Assembly (NCBI GenBank): GCA_002490525.1
Contig: DKUE01000035.1
Location: forward strand, 1-64,000
Direction: 5' to 3'
Length of the DNA stretch: 64,000 bases
Origin: Ruminococcaceae bacterium UBA7212
GTDB lineage: Bacteria > Bacillota > Clostridia > Oscillospirales > Acutalibacteraceae
A program made the position numbers and the translations under genes. Positions 17,167 through 26,386 of the stretch are shown here, piece by piece (position 1 is the stretch's first letter; every line of letters starts with the position of its first letter). A model generated the notes under the pieces. That model saw only the letters and a program-made list of their open reading frames with translations, was not told the origin of the DNA and did no database searches.

Positions 17167-19563
17167 ATGAAGATCTTTTTTGAAAAACCTTATCGCAAAC
17201 TGAAATTAAAACGCAATCTGCGGCAAAAATCCGCAGATTCTGTTTGGGAGCAAGCCGCCCTGCCGATTGGCAACGGCTCTTTGGGGCTGTCGGCACTCGG
17301 CGGTATCAAAAAGGAACAAATTACGGTCAACTGCAAATCCTTTTGGACGGGCGGTCCCTCCCCTAAGCGCCCGAATTACTGCGGCGGAAACATTTGCGGT
17401 ACGGATGAAAACGGCAAAACCCGCGCCGATTATTTTGCGGCGGCGCGTGCCGCTTTTGCCGCAGGAAACGATGCGGAAGGCAGTAAGCTTTGTGACAAAC
17501 TGGTCGGCGAGCAGGACGGCTACGGCGCCTATCAGTGCTGCGGAGAAATACAGATGGATTTTGATTCGCCGGCGTTATGCACAAGCGCATACCGCCGTGA
17601 ATTGGATTTGGACACGGCGGTATCTAAAACGGAAATACAGTGGAAAAAATCGGGTAAGACCGTAAAAGAAACCCGTACCTATTTTGTAAGTTATCCTGAC
17701 AACGCCGCCGTACTTCGGATACAGCGCGAAAACGCGCCGCTGTCTGTCACGGTGCGCTATCCCACCCACCACGGTGCAAAGGTCACCGCAGATAAAAACG
17801 GGATTTCTCATTTCGGCGTATTAGAGGATAACGGCTTGGTCTTCTGTGCACGCATGGAAGCCAAATGTGACGGCACACTTACACCGAACGGGGATGCGCT
17901 GCATGTGAAAAATGCAAGCTGTCTGACCCTGTATTTCTCGTTGGATACCGATTATCTCGACAATTACCCCGTCTACCGCAGCGGTGAGACCCCCGAAGCC
18001 GTAGCGGCACGCGTGCAAAGCACGGCGAAAGCCGCAAAAGCTGTCGGCTTTTCCGCACTGCTGGAGCGGCATCTTGCAGATTACCGTGCGTTGTATACGC
18101 GCACATCGATTTCTTTGGGCGGCGGGTTGGAAATACCGACAGACAAGCTGGTGCACACCTATAGCAAACCGCACTGCGACGAAAAAGCACGGCGCACTTT
18201 AGAAGAACTGCTGTATCAGTACGGACGGTATTTAACCATTGCTTCCTCGCGGGTAACCGACAGTATGCCCTCTAATTTACAGGGGATCTGGAATCACTCC
18301 GACACCCCCGCCTGGAGTTGTGACTACCACTTAAACATCAACCTGCAAATGAACTACTGGCCGACCTTTACTGCGAATCTCTCTGAATGTGCAAAACCGC
18401 TTCTGCGCTATGTGCAGTCGCTTTGTGCTCCCGGGCGCGTGACAGCAGAGGTATATACAGGGCGGGAAAGCCGCGATGGCGAGAGAAACGGATTCCTTTT
18501 TCACACGCAGAATACACCGTTCGGCTGGACCTGTCCCGGCTGGGATTTTTCCTGGGGCTGGTCACCCGTAGCAGTAGCATGGATTCTGCACAATGTGTAT
18601 GAGATTTATGAATACACCTGCGACAAGACCGTTTTACAGGAAGAAATCTACCCGATGCTGGACGAAGCGGCGGATTATTTTGAATCTCTGCTTCTGGAAA
18701 AAGATGGTCGGTTGGTCACCGTACCCTGCTTTTCACCCGAGCACGGTCCGCGCACTGCGGGCAATACATACGAGCAGTCTATGCTTTGGCAGCTGTTCTA
18801 TGATGTCACACAAGCCGCCGATTCTCTCGGTGAGGATGCGGAAAAATGCGCACACCGTAAGGAGATTCTCGAAAAGCTGCGCCCGATTGAAATCGGTGAA
18901 AGCGGACAAATTAAAGAGTGGTACCATGAAACCGCTTTGGGCGAAATCGGGCAAAAGCACCATCGACATTTGTCGCATCTTTTGGGACTGTACCCCGGCA
19001 ATCTGATTAACCGTCGAAAGAATCCCGAACAAATGCAAGCGGCAATCGTCTCCTTAAATGACCGCGGCGATAAATCGACAGGCTGGGCAATGGCACAGCG
19101 CATGTGCGCACGCGCGCGCACATGTGAGGGTGACCGTGCCTTACAGCTCATCGGGATGCTGATTCACTACGGCATCCACGTCAATCTTTGGGATGTGCAC
19201 CCGCCGTTCCAAATTGACGGCAATTTCGGATTTACGGCGGCGGTGGCAGAGCTGCTGATGCAAAGCCACACAGAAGGTATAGACTTACTGCCTGCATTGC
19301 CGAAAGCTTGGAAAAACGGTGAAATCCGCGGACTTGTTGCCCGCGGCAACTTTGAACTGCATCTCGTGTGGGAAAACGGGCTGCTGCAAACTGCCGAAGT
19401 CCTGTCTCGCGCGGGGCAGATTTGCCGAATCGCCGTAGAAAACGGCACACTGCATCACAGTGCGCAAAACGGCTGTACCGACACGTATTCCGAGGACGAG
19501 TTCCTTGTTTTCCCGACAGAAGCAGGCAAAACCTATACGCTGTTTGCCGACTACGTAAAATAG
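17167..19563 (+). CDS. GH95 family alpha-L-fucosidase
   Basis: A glycoside hydrolase of 798 residues that should release alpha-linked L-fucose (some members act on L-galactose). The N-terminal domain opens with QAALPIGNGSLGLSALGG and FWTGGPSPKR. The (alpha/alpha)6 domain carries the conserved Asn pair in HLNINLQMNYWP, the glutamate in SPEHGP and the aspartate in QIDGNFGFTAAVAE, equivalent to the catalytic set of bifidobacterial AfcA. No signal peptide is present, so it works inside the cell on imported oligosaccharides. ATG 17167 follows AAAAAGGA; the earlier in-frame ATG lacks a ribosome site. No fucose transporter or catabolic genes are adjacent. Confidence 0.93.
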   Translation: MKIFFEKPYRKLKLKRNLRQKSADSVWEQAALPIGNGSLGLSALGGIKKEQITVNCKSFWTGGPSPKRPNYCGGNICGTDENGKTRADYFAAARAAFAAGNDAEGSKLCDKLVGEQDGYGAYQCCGEIQMDFDSPALCTSAYRRELDLDTAVSKTEIQWKKSGKTVKETRTYFVSYPDNAAVLRIQRENAPLSVTVRYPTHHGAKVTADKNGISHFGVLEDNGLVFCARMEAKCDGTLTPNGDALHVKNASCLTLYFSLDTDYLDNYPVYRSGETPEAVAARVQSTAKAAKAVGFSALLERHLADYRALYTRTSISLGGGLEIPTDKLVHTYSKPHCDEKARRTLEELLYQYGRYLTIASSRVTDSMPSNLQGIWNHSDTPAWSCDYHLNINLQMNYWPTFTANLSECAKPLLRYVQSLCAPGRVTAEVYTGRESRDGERNGFLFHTQNTPFGWTCPGWDFSWGWSPVAVAWILHNVYEIYEYTCDKTVLQEEIYPMLDEAADYFESLLLEKDGRLVTVPCFSPEHGPRTAGNTYEQSMLWQLFYDVTQAADSLGEDAEKCAHRKEILEKLRPIEIGESGQIKEWYHETALGEIGQKHHRHLSHLLGLYPGNLINRRKNPEQMQAAIVSLNDRGDKSTGWAMAQRMCARARTCEGDRALQLIGMLIHYGIHVNLWDVHPPFQIDGNFGFTAAVAELLMQSHTEGIDLLPALPKAWKNGEIRGLVARGNFELHLVWENGLLQTAEVLSRAGQICRIAVENGTLHHSAQNGCTDTYSEDEFLVFPTEAGKTYTLFADYVK

Positions 19564-19640
19564 GGCGGGAAATGTGACCGTTTTGTAATGGAAACCTGTG
19601 TTGCTTTGTGCTATACTTTCTGTAAAGCGAGGTGCGGTAA

Positions 19641-20324
19641 ATGGATATTTTAGTTTTAGAAGATGATGACGCAATTGCGTTGGGGCTTGCCTATTCTTTA
19701 AAAAGCGAAGGGTTCACGGTGACCGTCTGCAAAACCGTGGCGGACGCGATGGAAGCCATCACAGAAAAGGACTTTGCACTGCATATCCTTGACCTCACCC
19801 TGCCCGACGGCAACGGGTATGATGTCTGCCGCGCCGTTCGGGAAAAGGGCGACGCACCTGTGATTTTTCTGACCGCGTTTGACGATGAGGTCAATGTCGT
19901 GATGGGCTTAGACTTGGGAGCAGACGACTATATTTCCAAGCCGTTCCGCGTAAAGGAGCTGCTTGCGCGGATTAAAAGCGTTCTGCGCCGTTGTAAGTCG
20001 GATAATCCCGACGGCATCATCCGACTGCGGAATCTGGAAATCCACACAAATGAAGCAAAGGTATATAAAAATGGCAGAGACATTTTCCTGACCGCTATGG
20101 AATACCGTCTGCTGTTAATTCTTTTGAACAACCGCGGACATATTCTGACGCGCACACAGCTGTTAGAAGAGATTTGGGACGTCAGCGGAGATTTTGTCAA
20201 CGACAACACCCTCACCGTTTACATTAAGCGGTTGCGGGATAAAATTGAGGAGAACTCCGATGACCCGGTGATTATTAAAACCGTGCGTGGGATCGGGTAC
20301 GTGATTGACGATGCGAAACAATAA
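19641..20324 (+). CDS. OmpR-family response regulator
   Basis: The 227-residue regulator has a receiver domain (residues 1-115) with acidic pocket Glu7-Asp10, phospho-acceptor Asp51 in ILDLTLP and the conserved lysine in DDYISKPF. A winged-helix DNA-binding domain (about 128-222) follows, with LTAMEYRLLLILL and VYIKRLRDKIE. It overlaps the histidine kinase gene by 14 bases. Sequence style resembles regulators of the BceR/VncR type, which control peptide-antibiotic responses, but no transporter follows. Its promoter probably lies in 19564-19640 with TATACT near 19613. Confidence 0.93.
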   Translation: MDILVLEDDDAIALGLAYSLKSEGFTVTVCKTVADAMEAITEKDFALHILDLTLPDGNGYDVCRAVREKGDAPVIFLTAFDDEVNVVMGLDLGADDYISKPFRVKELLARIKSVLRRCKSDNPDGIIRLRNLEIHTNEAKVYKNGRDIFLTAMEYRLLLILLNNRGHILTRTQLLEEIWDVSGDFVNDNTLTVYIKRLRDKIEENSDDPVIIKTVRGIGYVIDDAKQ

Positions 20325-21309
20325 GGAATTTCGAAACACCGTACTTATAGGCGTAAGCGTTACAGTCGCCGCATCAATTGCCTGCGCATTTTTGAATCTT
20401 TGGTGCGCGGCACTCGTACTGTTATCGGGACTTCTGTCGCTGATCGGATATATTGTCTATACAAAAAAGCGCTATCAGGAAATTGCACATCTGAACGATT
20501 ATCTGATGCGCGTGTGTATGGGTGAATATGATTTGGATATACAGGACAATGCCGAAGGTGAGCTTTCCATTTTAAAAAACAACCTGTATAAAATTCTTCT
20601 GTTGCTGCGGTCCCAAAACGCGGCACTGCAAAAGGAAAAGCTAGGGCTTGCCGATTCACTGGCGGACATTTCCCATCAGCTGAAAACACCGCTTTCCGCC
20701 ATGACGGTGATGACCGACCTTTTAAAGGCGGAAAACGACCCGCAAAACCGTGAAAAATTTTTGGAAATCATTGAAACACAGACCGACAAAATGAACTGGC
20801 TGATTGTCACACTTTTAAAGCTTTCCAAATTAGACGCGGGTACAATTGAATTAGAGGAAAAGCCCGTTCAAATTGCTTCTGTGGTTCAAAAGGCCGTTGC
20901 CCCATTTCTGCTCACCGCCGACCTGCGCAACATCACTTTGGATTTTTCAAGTCTTACAAATTTCACATTTACAGGCGACTGCAACTGGAGTGCGGAAGCA
21001 GTCGGCAACATTATTAAAAACTGTTTGGAGCACACGGAAGACGGCGGTAAAATCGTACTTTCCGCAACCGAAACCAATATTTACGATATGCTGTGTATTG
21101 CAGATAACGGCTGCGGTATTCCCGCAACCGAACTGCCGCATATTTTTGAACGATTTTATCACGGCGAGAGTGCTTCGGAAAACAGCGTCGGTATAGGGCT
21201 TGCGCTTTCCAAAACCATATTGGCACGTGAACACGCCACCATTGAAGCCAAAAGCCAAGTCGGTGTCGGCACGGCATTTTACATTCGGTTTTATAAGACC
21301 GTGGTTTAA
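20311..21309 (+). CDS. Sensor histidine kinase with two membrane helices
   Basis: A 332-residue kinase. Two adjacent membrane helices (about residues 10-28 and 32-50) leave almost no extracytoplasmic loop, as in intramembrane-sensing kinases. A HAMP-like linker precedes the HisKA domain with His122 in DISHQLKTPLS. The ATPase domain has the N box NIIKNCLEHT, G1 DNGCGIP, F box IFERFY and G2 GIGLALS. It partners with the response regulator just upstream. ATG 20311 is used instead of a TTG two codons earlier. A bidirectional terminator follows directly, so no target transporter is in the operon. Confidence 0.92.
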   Translation: MRNNKEFRNTVLIGVSVTVAASIACAFLNLWCAALVLLSGLLSLIGYIVYTKKRYQEIAHLNDYLMRVCMGEYDLDIQDNAEGELSILKNNLYKILLLLRSQNAALQKEKLGLADSLADISHQLKTPLSAMTVMTDLLKAENDPQNREKFLEIIETQTDKMNWLIVTLLKLSKLDAGTIELEEKPVQIASVVQKAVAPFLLTADLRNITLDFSSLTNFTFTGDCNWSAEAVGNIIKNCLEHTEDGGKIVLSATETNIYDMLCIADNGCGIPATELPHIFERFYHGESASENSVGIGLALSKTILAREHATIEAKSQVGVGTAFYIRFYKTVV

Positions 21310-21311
21310 AA

Positions 21312-21353
21312 AATCAAGCGCATACAAAGAAAAATCTTTGTATGCGCTTGATT
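21312..21353. terminator. Strong bidirectional terminator
   Basis: A perfect 19-bp stem (21312-21330 with 21335-21353) closed by an AAAA loop, between the convergent kinase gene and glucosaminidase gene. Confidence 0.9.
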
Positions 21354-21372
21354 GATTTTCAGGAAAGATTTT

Positions 21373-22929
21373 TTATAACTCTCTTGTACCCGATGCCGCC
21401 TGTAAAATCCAGCGGGCATCAACGGCGGTCACTTTTGCATCGCCGTTGACATTTGCCTGTTTGTACTGCGTATCGGTTAACGCACGCGTACCCGATGCCG
21501 CCTGCAATGCCCAGCGGGCATCTACCGCTGTGATTTTACCATCTTCATTCACATCGCCGCGCTCCGGCGGGACAACCGGTTTCGGGTCGGGAATCGGTGC
21601 GGGATCAACAGACGTATCGCCCGGCAGTCTGGAACGCTCGGCGGGCAGATTTTTGTAAAGCGGGATCGCAAATACAAAATCATTCGTTAACATATTGTTA
21701 TTCACATATCCTTTATAGGAAATGCTCGACTCGTTCACTGCACCTGCCACATTGGTCATATACTGATGCCAATAGAAACCGTTCCCGCCGTCCGTGATGT
21801 CAAATTTCTGTAAATACAGAGAATCCTGCCCTTTGGCAATATAGTTTTTCGTGATATACTTTGCACCGCCTACGATAGACTTATAAGGCGAGGTCCACGG
21901 TCTGCCGTAATTTGTTTCTTCCTTGTCGGAGATTTTTGCCGCCCACTGCAAACCCTGTTTAATTGGGTCGTTTGTAGACGATGTTGCCTGAATATTATAA
22001 AAGTTGTAATATCCACTGCAATCGGTACCGTCTTTGGCTTTATATGTACCGCTGGTGGAACCGCTGCCGTTTCGGCTGACCTCCTGAATGATTTTAGACG
22101 CCAAATAATAAGGGCTCGCATTCGCCGCCTTGCCTGCCTCGTAAATCGCCTGAGCATACGTAATCTGTCTGCCGTCATCTGCCGTAATTTTGGTATTCGC
22201 CATGAAGCTGCCCTTCAGCACCGCTTCTGTCCCGGCGACCGTATGTAAAGAGGCATCAAAAGATAGCTTTTCGAACTGGAATATGCGAGATTCCGTCATC
22301 AGATTGCGCGGGTCCATATAATATGCAACCACTGCATCGGAAGCCTGATACCACCCTTCCGCGGATTTCAGGTAATTGCCGTTCGCATCCTTGTAGCAGT
22401 ACTCAGGATGATTTTTAAAGGTTGAGGAGCTGACCACATTACGGAACGGTTCACCGCGGTAACATTCGTTATCCATCACGGTGTTCCAGTCTAACCCCGT
22501 ATCAAAGAACGTAAATTTCCAGTTCGGATGCGCTTCCGCAAGCGCCTTTAAATACGGACGGTACGCTTCGGGGTAAGCATAAATATCCACTTCGTCGCCG
22601 GGAACGGGGTCGGGCGTACCGTTGATGGTGATGTAGTTTGCCGCCGCAAAGCCTTCTTTGTCCTGACCGCTGACTTTGGCAGAAATCTTATACCAAATCG
22701 GGTAGTTTTCAATATCCCCTTTATCGCTTTTGTATTCGCCTAAAATAGTAACTTCCGTGCCGGGCGTCAGCCGAAACAGCAAGTCGTAGCCCGTACCGGG
22801 ACCGGAACGAATCAACAGCGCGCTCCCCTGCGTCACAACCGTCCCTGTCAAAGCGAATACAGGCAGTGCCGTCACACACAGAATCAGCAACACTGCCAAC
22901 AAAGAACGTAAGAATTTGTTATTTTTCAT
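21373..22929 (-). CDS. Secreted beta-N-acetylglucosaminidase with SH3 and dockerin repeats
   Basis: The 518-residue peptidoglycan hydrolase has a signal peptide (to about residue 27), a bacterial SH3 domain (about 30-100, with LLIRSGPGTGYDLLFRL), then a LytD-like glucosaminidase region with MDPRNLMTESRIFQFE (about 205-220) and a GH73-type core. The C-terminus has two dockerin repeats (RGDVNEDGKITAVDARWALQ and NVNGDAKVTAVDARWILQ, about 463-516) after a proline-rich linker. It should cleave the glycan backbone of the wall. It is the last gene of the wall-hydrolase run. A dockerin on a wall hydrolase is unusual. Confidence 0.88.
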   Translation of the reverse strand: MKNNKFLRSLLAVLLILCVTALPVFALTGTVVTQGSALLIRSGPGTGYDLLFRLTPGTEVTILGEYKSDKGDIENYPIWYKISAKVSGQDKEGFAAANYITINGTPDPVPGDEVDIYAYPEAYRPYLKALAEAHPNWKFTFFDTGLDWNTVMDNECYRGEPFRNVVSSSTFKNHPEYCYKDANGNYLKSAEGWYQASDAVVAYYMDPRNLMTESRIFQFEKLSFDASLHTVAGTEAVLKGSFMANTKITADDGRQITYAQAIYEAGKAANASPYYLASKIIQEVSRNGSGSTSGTYKAKDGTDCSGYYNFYNIQATSSTNDPIKQGLQWAAKISDKEETNYGRPWTSPYKSIVGGAKYITKNYIAKGQDSLYLQKFDITDGGNGFYWHQYMTNVAGAVNESSISYKGYVNNNMLTNDFVFAIPLYKNLPAERSRLPGDTSVDPAPIPDPKPVVPPERGDVNEDGKITAVDARWALQAASGTRALTDTQYKQANVNGDAKVTAVDARWILQAASGTREL

Positions 22930-22967
22930 AGGTTTACCGTGTCCTTTCTATGAAAGCAAATGGAAAA

Positions 22968-24761
22968 TTAACTGTTTTTTAAATAATGGATAATACCGCG
23001 GCAGATGGCCCCGGCAAGCTTGTCCTGATTGACAGGGTCAAAGCATGCATCACACTCTGCCGTGTTGGAAAGATAGCCGCACTCCACAAGCACCGCCGGG
23101 CACTCCTCTACGCGCGTCACACCGAACGGATAATACCGCACACCGCCGTCTTGGGGAATGACATGCGCACGCATTGCGTCATTATGTTTATAAATTTCCT
23201 GCCAAGCAGAGGCGAGATTCGCATGGATGCTTGCCGCTAAGGGCTTCGAATACGCACGGTAATAATAGACCTCCGTCCCGCTCATAGAGGGTGCAGGCGA
23301 AGAATTATGGTGCAGGGAGATATAGACATCCGCACCCGACTCGCGCGCCATACGCTGACGGTCATCCTTGCTCAAATAAGTATCACTCGCACGGAAAATG
23401 ACAACGCGCACACCCTGTGCTTCCAGCTTTTGCTTCAGCAGTGCGGACACACGCAGATTCAGCGCAGATTCATACGCACCGTTTGCGGCAATCGCACCGC
23501 AATCGCGCCCGCCGTGCCCGGGGTCAATCGCAACCACGGCATTCCGCACGGATTTGGGCTTGTTGCGAAAACTCAGTACCAAGCGGTTATCACTCGAATA
23601 ATACGCACGGTAGCCGTAAAACTTCCCGTTTTGTCGCAGATACACACGCAAGGTTGCCGTCCCGTTTTCGCCGATGTTCCGCCATTCGGCAGACTTCACC
23701 GCATTACTGCCCGCAAAGTCCGCAGAGCCTTCGGCGGCATTGGTATAATAAAAGGTAAAATCAATATACTGCGCGGTGGAATTCACCACATTAAACACGC
23801 GGTCGGTGTATCCCTTATGATACGTCTGCGGTTTCAGTTCCGAGACAAAGGGAACTTTCCAGTTCATCGTTAAAATTATGTGGCTCTCACCGCTCGTGTA
23901 AGATTTATACACAGAAGCGGTGTTTGTCGGCAGTACGTAGCCGTCAAAACTCTCGGAATCCGCCTGCTCGACCTTATAGCCTGATTTTGTAATATAATAC
24001 GCTTTGCCGTCAAAAGTGCCCTCGCCCGTGATGTAGTCATATGTACCACGCACGAACGGCGTGCACAGCGGGGAAGACTGGTCGTTTGCTGTATTGCCCG
24101 GGCAGGTTTCTGCATAATCGGCGGTTACACACAGCATACGCGCCGTGCCCCTGCCGAAATCTGTTTCGGGAGATAAAACATCCACCTTACCTTCGCCCGA
24201 AATTTCAGGCGGTTTCACACTCCCCTGCCCGACATCTATGGGAATGTCGGCATATTGCAGTGCATTTACCGTCACAAACGCCCCCGAAAGCGTCCCGATT
24301 TGTCCGTCCAGCTCCGCTGTAAAGTGAAGCGTGCCGAGCTTCTGTTTTTTCGGCTTGCCTGCGGGCAATGTAAGCGACCCCTTATAAAGCATAAAGCCTG
24401 TCCCGTCCGCAGTGTCTTCAGACGGCGCAAGAGAAACAACCGTTTTGCCGAGCGCCACGGAAACCTTCGCATTCGGAACCGCCTCTGCAGAAAGTTCCAA
24501 AACCATACCGCCGTCAGCGGAAAGATTCTGCTGCGGTGAAACCGCCCGCAAAAGTACAGGCGCTTCGGCGGTCGGTTCTTCGGTGGGTTCGGAATCAGTA
24601 TATGCCGTTGTGCCTTCGGTCATGGAGACGGGTTCCTGTAACACCGCAGGGGCATCTGCCGCCGTTAAAATCCAGCCCTGAAAAACTGCTGTAACCGCAA
24701 TCGGAACGCTCAGCACAAGCAGTATCAGCGCCGTAATCCATTGTTTTTTACATACATGCAT
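22968..24761 (-). CDS. Secreted N-acetylmuramoyl-L-alanine amidase (Amidase_3)
   Basis: A zinc amidase of about 597 residues that cuts the bond between muramic acid and the stem peptide. After an N-terminal membrane/signal segment comes a long beta-rich region (about 50-390) with a cohesin-like feel near residues 70-170, where a strand pattern of alternating hydrophobics is seen (tentative). The C-terminal catalytic domain shows zinc ligands in VAIDPGHGGRD, the glutamate in AYESALN, SLHHNSS, and the catalytic VECGYLSN. The start is uncertain: ATG 24761 has GGGGGAA 13 bases upstream, while ATG 24788 has none. It lies between two other wall-related genes in one direction. Confidence 0.88.
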   Translation of the reverse strand: MHVCKKQWITALILLVLSVPIAVTAVFQGWILTAADAPAVLQEPVSMTEGTTAYTDSEPTEEPTAEAPVLLRAVSPQQNLSADGGMVLELSAEAVPNAKVSVALGKTVVSLAPSEDTADGTGFMLYKGSLTLPAGKPKKQKLGTLHFTAELDGQIGTLSGAFVTVNALQYADIPIDVGQGSVKPPEISGEGKVDVLSPETDFGRGTARMLCVTADYAETCPGNTANDQSSPLCTPFVRGTYDYITGEGTFDGKAYYITKSGYKVEQADSESFDGYVLPTNTASVYKSYTSGESHIILTMNWKVPFVSELKPQTYHKGYTDRVFNVVNSTAQYIDFTFYYTNAAEGSADFAGSNAVKSAEWRNIGENGTATLRVYLRQNGKFYGYRAYYSSDNRLVLSFRNKPKSVRNAVVAIDPGHGGRDCGAIAANGAYESALNLRVSALLKQKLEAQGVRVVIFRASDTYLSKDDRQRMARESGADVYISLHHNSSPAPSMSGTEVYYYRAYSKPLAASIHANLASAWQEIYKHNDAMRAHVIPQDGGVRYYPFGVTRVEECPAVLVECGYLSNTAECDACFDPVNQDKLAGAICRGIIHYLKNS

Positions 24762-24799
24762 TTTCGGTCGGTGATTCCCCCTTTTCATTCTACTTATTT

Positions 24800-26035
24800 C
24801 TATTGTAGCACATTTCTGAAATTTTTCCACTCTTTTTTCATAATTTCGCCGGAATCCGACATGTAAATACTGGAATAGGTATACAGTGCAAATCCGCTGT
24901 AATGCGGCAGAGTACGGCAAAGCGTTAACTGTCTTGCAAGAATATCCGTATTCTGCGTCCACTCCAGCGTCCCCGTGCCCGCGTGCACATCTTCTTTGCC
25001 GCATTTGTAAGCCGCCAGACCGAAGCACAGCGAAACACTTGGCGCAAAGCGGAGATTTGCCCATTCCGCGGCGGTACTTTCAAACGGCTTTGCAGCGTTT
25101 TCAAAACCGTAATACAGCTGCGGCATTAAAACATCCAAAAACCCGGGTTCGCGCGCCCAACGTTCTATGTCGGCATACAATCCGTCACGGTTTTTCCGAA
25201 TATCACCGCCGGGACTGATAACGAGCTGTACCTGCGGATTTTGCGCTTTCACCGCTGCGTACAGTGCGCTTACAAACGTGCTCACATTTTCCCGCCGCCA
25301 ATTCTCCTGCGAAAGCTTACCGCCCGCCGCAAGATAAGCGGCATAAGACGCTGCATCTGCAGACAGGTCGGCGGTCGGATAAAAATAGTCATCCATATGT
25401 ATGGCATCCACCTCGTATTTCAGCAAGATTTCCCGCACCCCGTTAATAATCAGCGTCTGTGCCTCTACAGAGGCAGGATTGAGATAGATACCTTCTTCGG
25501 TCAGCAGTAAATTGTCAAGTTTTCCCGCTTCATACCACTGCTTTGCGGGATGATTTTCGCTCAATTTCTCCCATTCCGAGGATAACAGCACGCGGTATGG
25601 GTTTATCCACGCCTGCACAGAAAGATTTTGTGCCTTTGCCGCCGTCAGAAAAATGCCGAACGGGTCATAATCCACCGCCTGCCCCTGTATACCCGTCAGG
25701 TATACACTCCACGGGAACAGCGCCGACTCGTAAAAGGCATCGCAAAACGGGCGCACATGCACAATAACGGTATTCATGCCCGATTCGCGGAGATTTCGGC
25801 ACATCTCCTCCGCTTTGCTTTTGAAATCCGCCGCGGTTCCGCCGCCGAGTGACTTCATGGACAGCTCATTGTAATTCACCCATACCGCGCGAACCTCTTC
25901 TCCCGCCGAAACAGTCTGCGGCACTGACGGCGGCTCCTGCGGCATTTTCATTTCCGTGTCCTGCCGTAAAAAGAAATACACCGCGCCTGCCGCCGCGACA
26001 ATAAAAAGTACTGCTAAAATCATTCGTTTGCGCAT
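24800..26035 (-). CDS. Glycosyl-hydrolase-like 10 (GHL10/DUF187) secreted protein
   Basis: A 411-residue protein with an N-terminal membrane anchor (residues about 4-22). A GHL10 domain follows: EVRAVWVNYNELSMKSLGGG near the start, NTVIVHVRPFCDAFYES, VQAWINPYRVLLSS, VDAIHMDDYFYPT and FLDVLMPQLYYGF. Family members have a TIM-barrel and are believed to cut glycans, probably peptidoglycan-related. It stands at the head of the operon with the amidase and glucosaminidase, supporting a wall-turnover role. ATG 26035 follows AAAGGGGAT. Confidence 0.88.
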   Translation of the reverse strand: MRKRMILAVLFIVAAAGAVYFFLRQDTEMKMPQEPPSVPQTVSAGEEVRAVWVNYNELSMKSLGGGTAADFKSKAEEMCRNLRESGMNTVIVHVRPFCDAFYESALFPWSVYLTGIQGQAVDYDPFGIFLTAAKAQNLSVQAWINPYRVLLSSEWEKLSENHPAKQWYEAGKLDNLLLTEEGIYLNPASVEAQTLIINGVREILLKYEVDAIHMDDYFYPTADLSADAASYAAYLAAGGKLSQENWRRENVSTFVSALYAAVKAQNPQVQLVISPGGDIRKNRDGLYADIERWAREPGFLDVLMPQLYYGFENAAKPFESTAAEWANLRFAPSVSLCFGLAAYKCGKEDVHAGTGTLEWTQNTDILARQLTLCRTLPHYSGFALYTYSSIYMSDSGEIMKKEWKNFRNVLQ

Positions 26036-26092
26036 CGCTTTATCCCCTTTGACAACTCCATAAGAACCGACTATAATAAGCATGGTGATGTT

Positions 26093-26383
26093 ATGGTTTT
26101 AGAAGCAAGAATTTTGCTTGTCTATTGTATTTGTATTTCCGCCGTTGGGGTATTTATGACTGTTTACGATAAACGCGCCGCACAGCATAAAAAAAGAAGA
26201 GTCCCTGAACGGACTCTCCTGACGGTAGGCATACTGGGCGCGGCACTGCCAATGTATTTGACAATGCACATCATTCGGCACAAAACACGGCACAAAAAAT
26301 TCATGTGGGGACTGCCCGCAATCATTTTGGTGCAAATGGGGCTTTTATATATGTGGTACACCTATCTGCCTATGCCGCTGTAA
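26093..26383 (+). CDS. DUF1294 small membrane protein
   Basis: A 96-residue protein with three likely membrane segments and the DUF1294 signature MTVYDKRAAQHKKRRVPERT followed by HIIRHKTRHKKF. Its function is not established; members are often found alone, as here, or fused to cold-shock domains. It is divergent from the GHL10 gene and convergent with plsY, with only three bases between stops. TGGTGATGTT before the start is a weak ribosome site. Confidence 0.8.
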   Translation: MVLEARILLVYCICISAVGVFMTVYDKRAAQHKKRRVPERTLLTVGILGAALPMYLTMHIIRHKTRHKKFMWGLPAIILVQMGLLYMWYTYLPMPL

Positions 26384-26386
26384 ATA

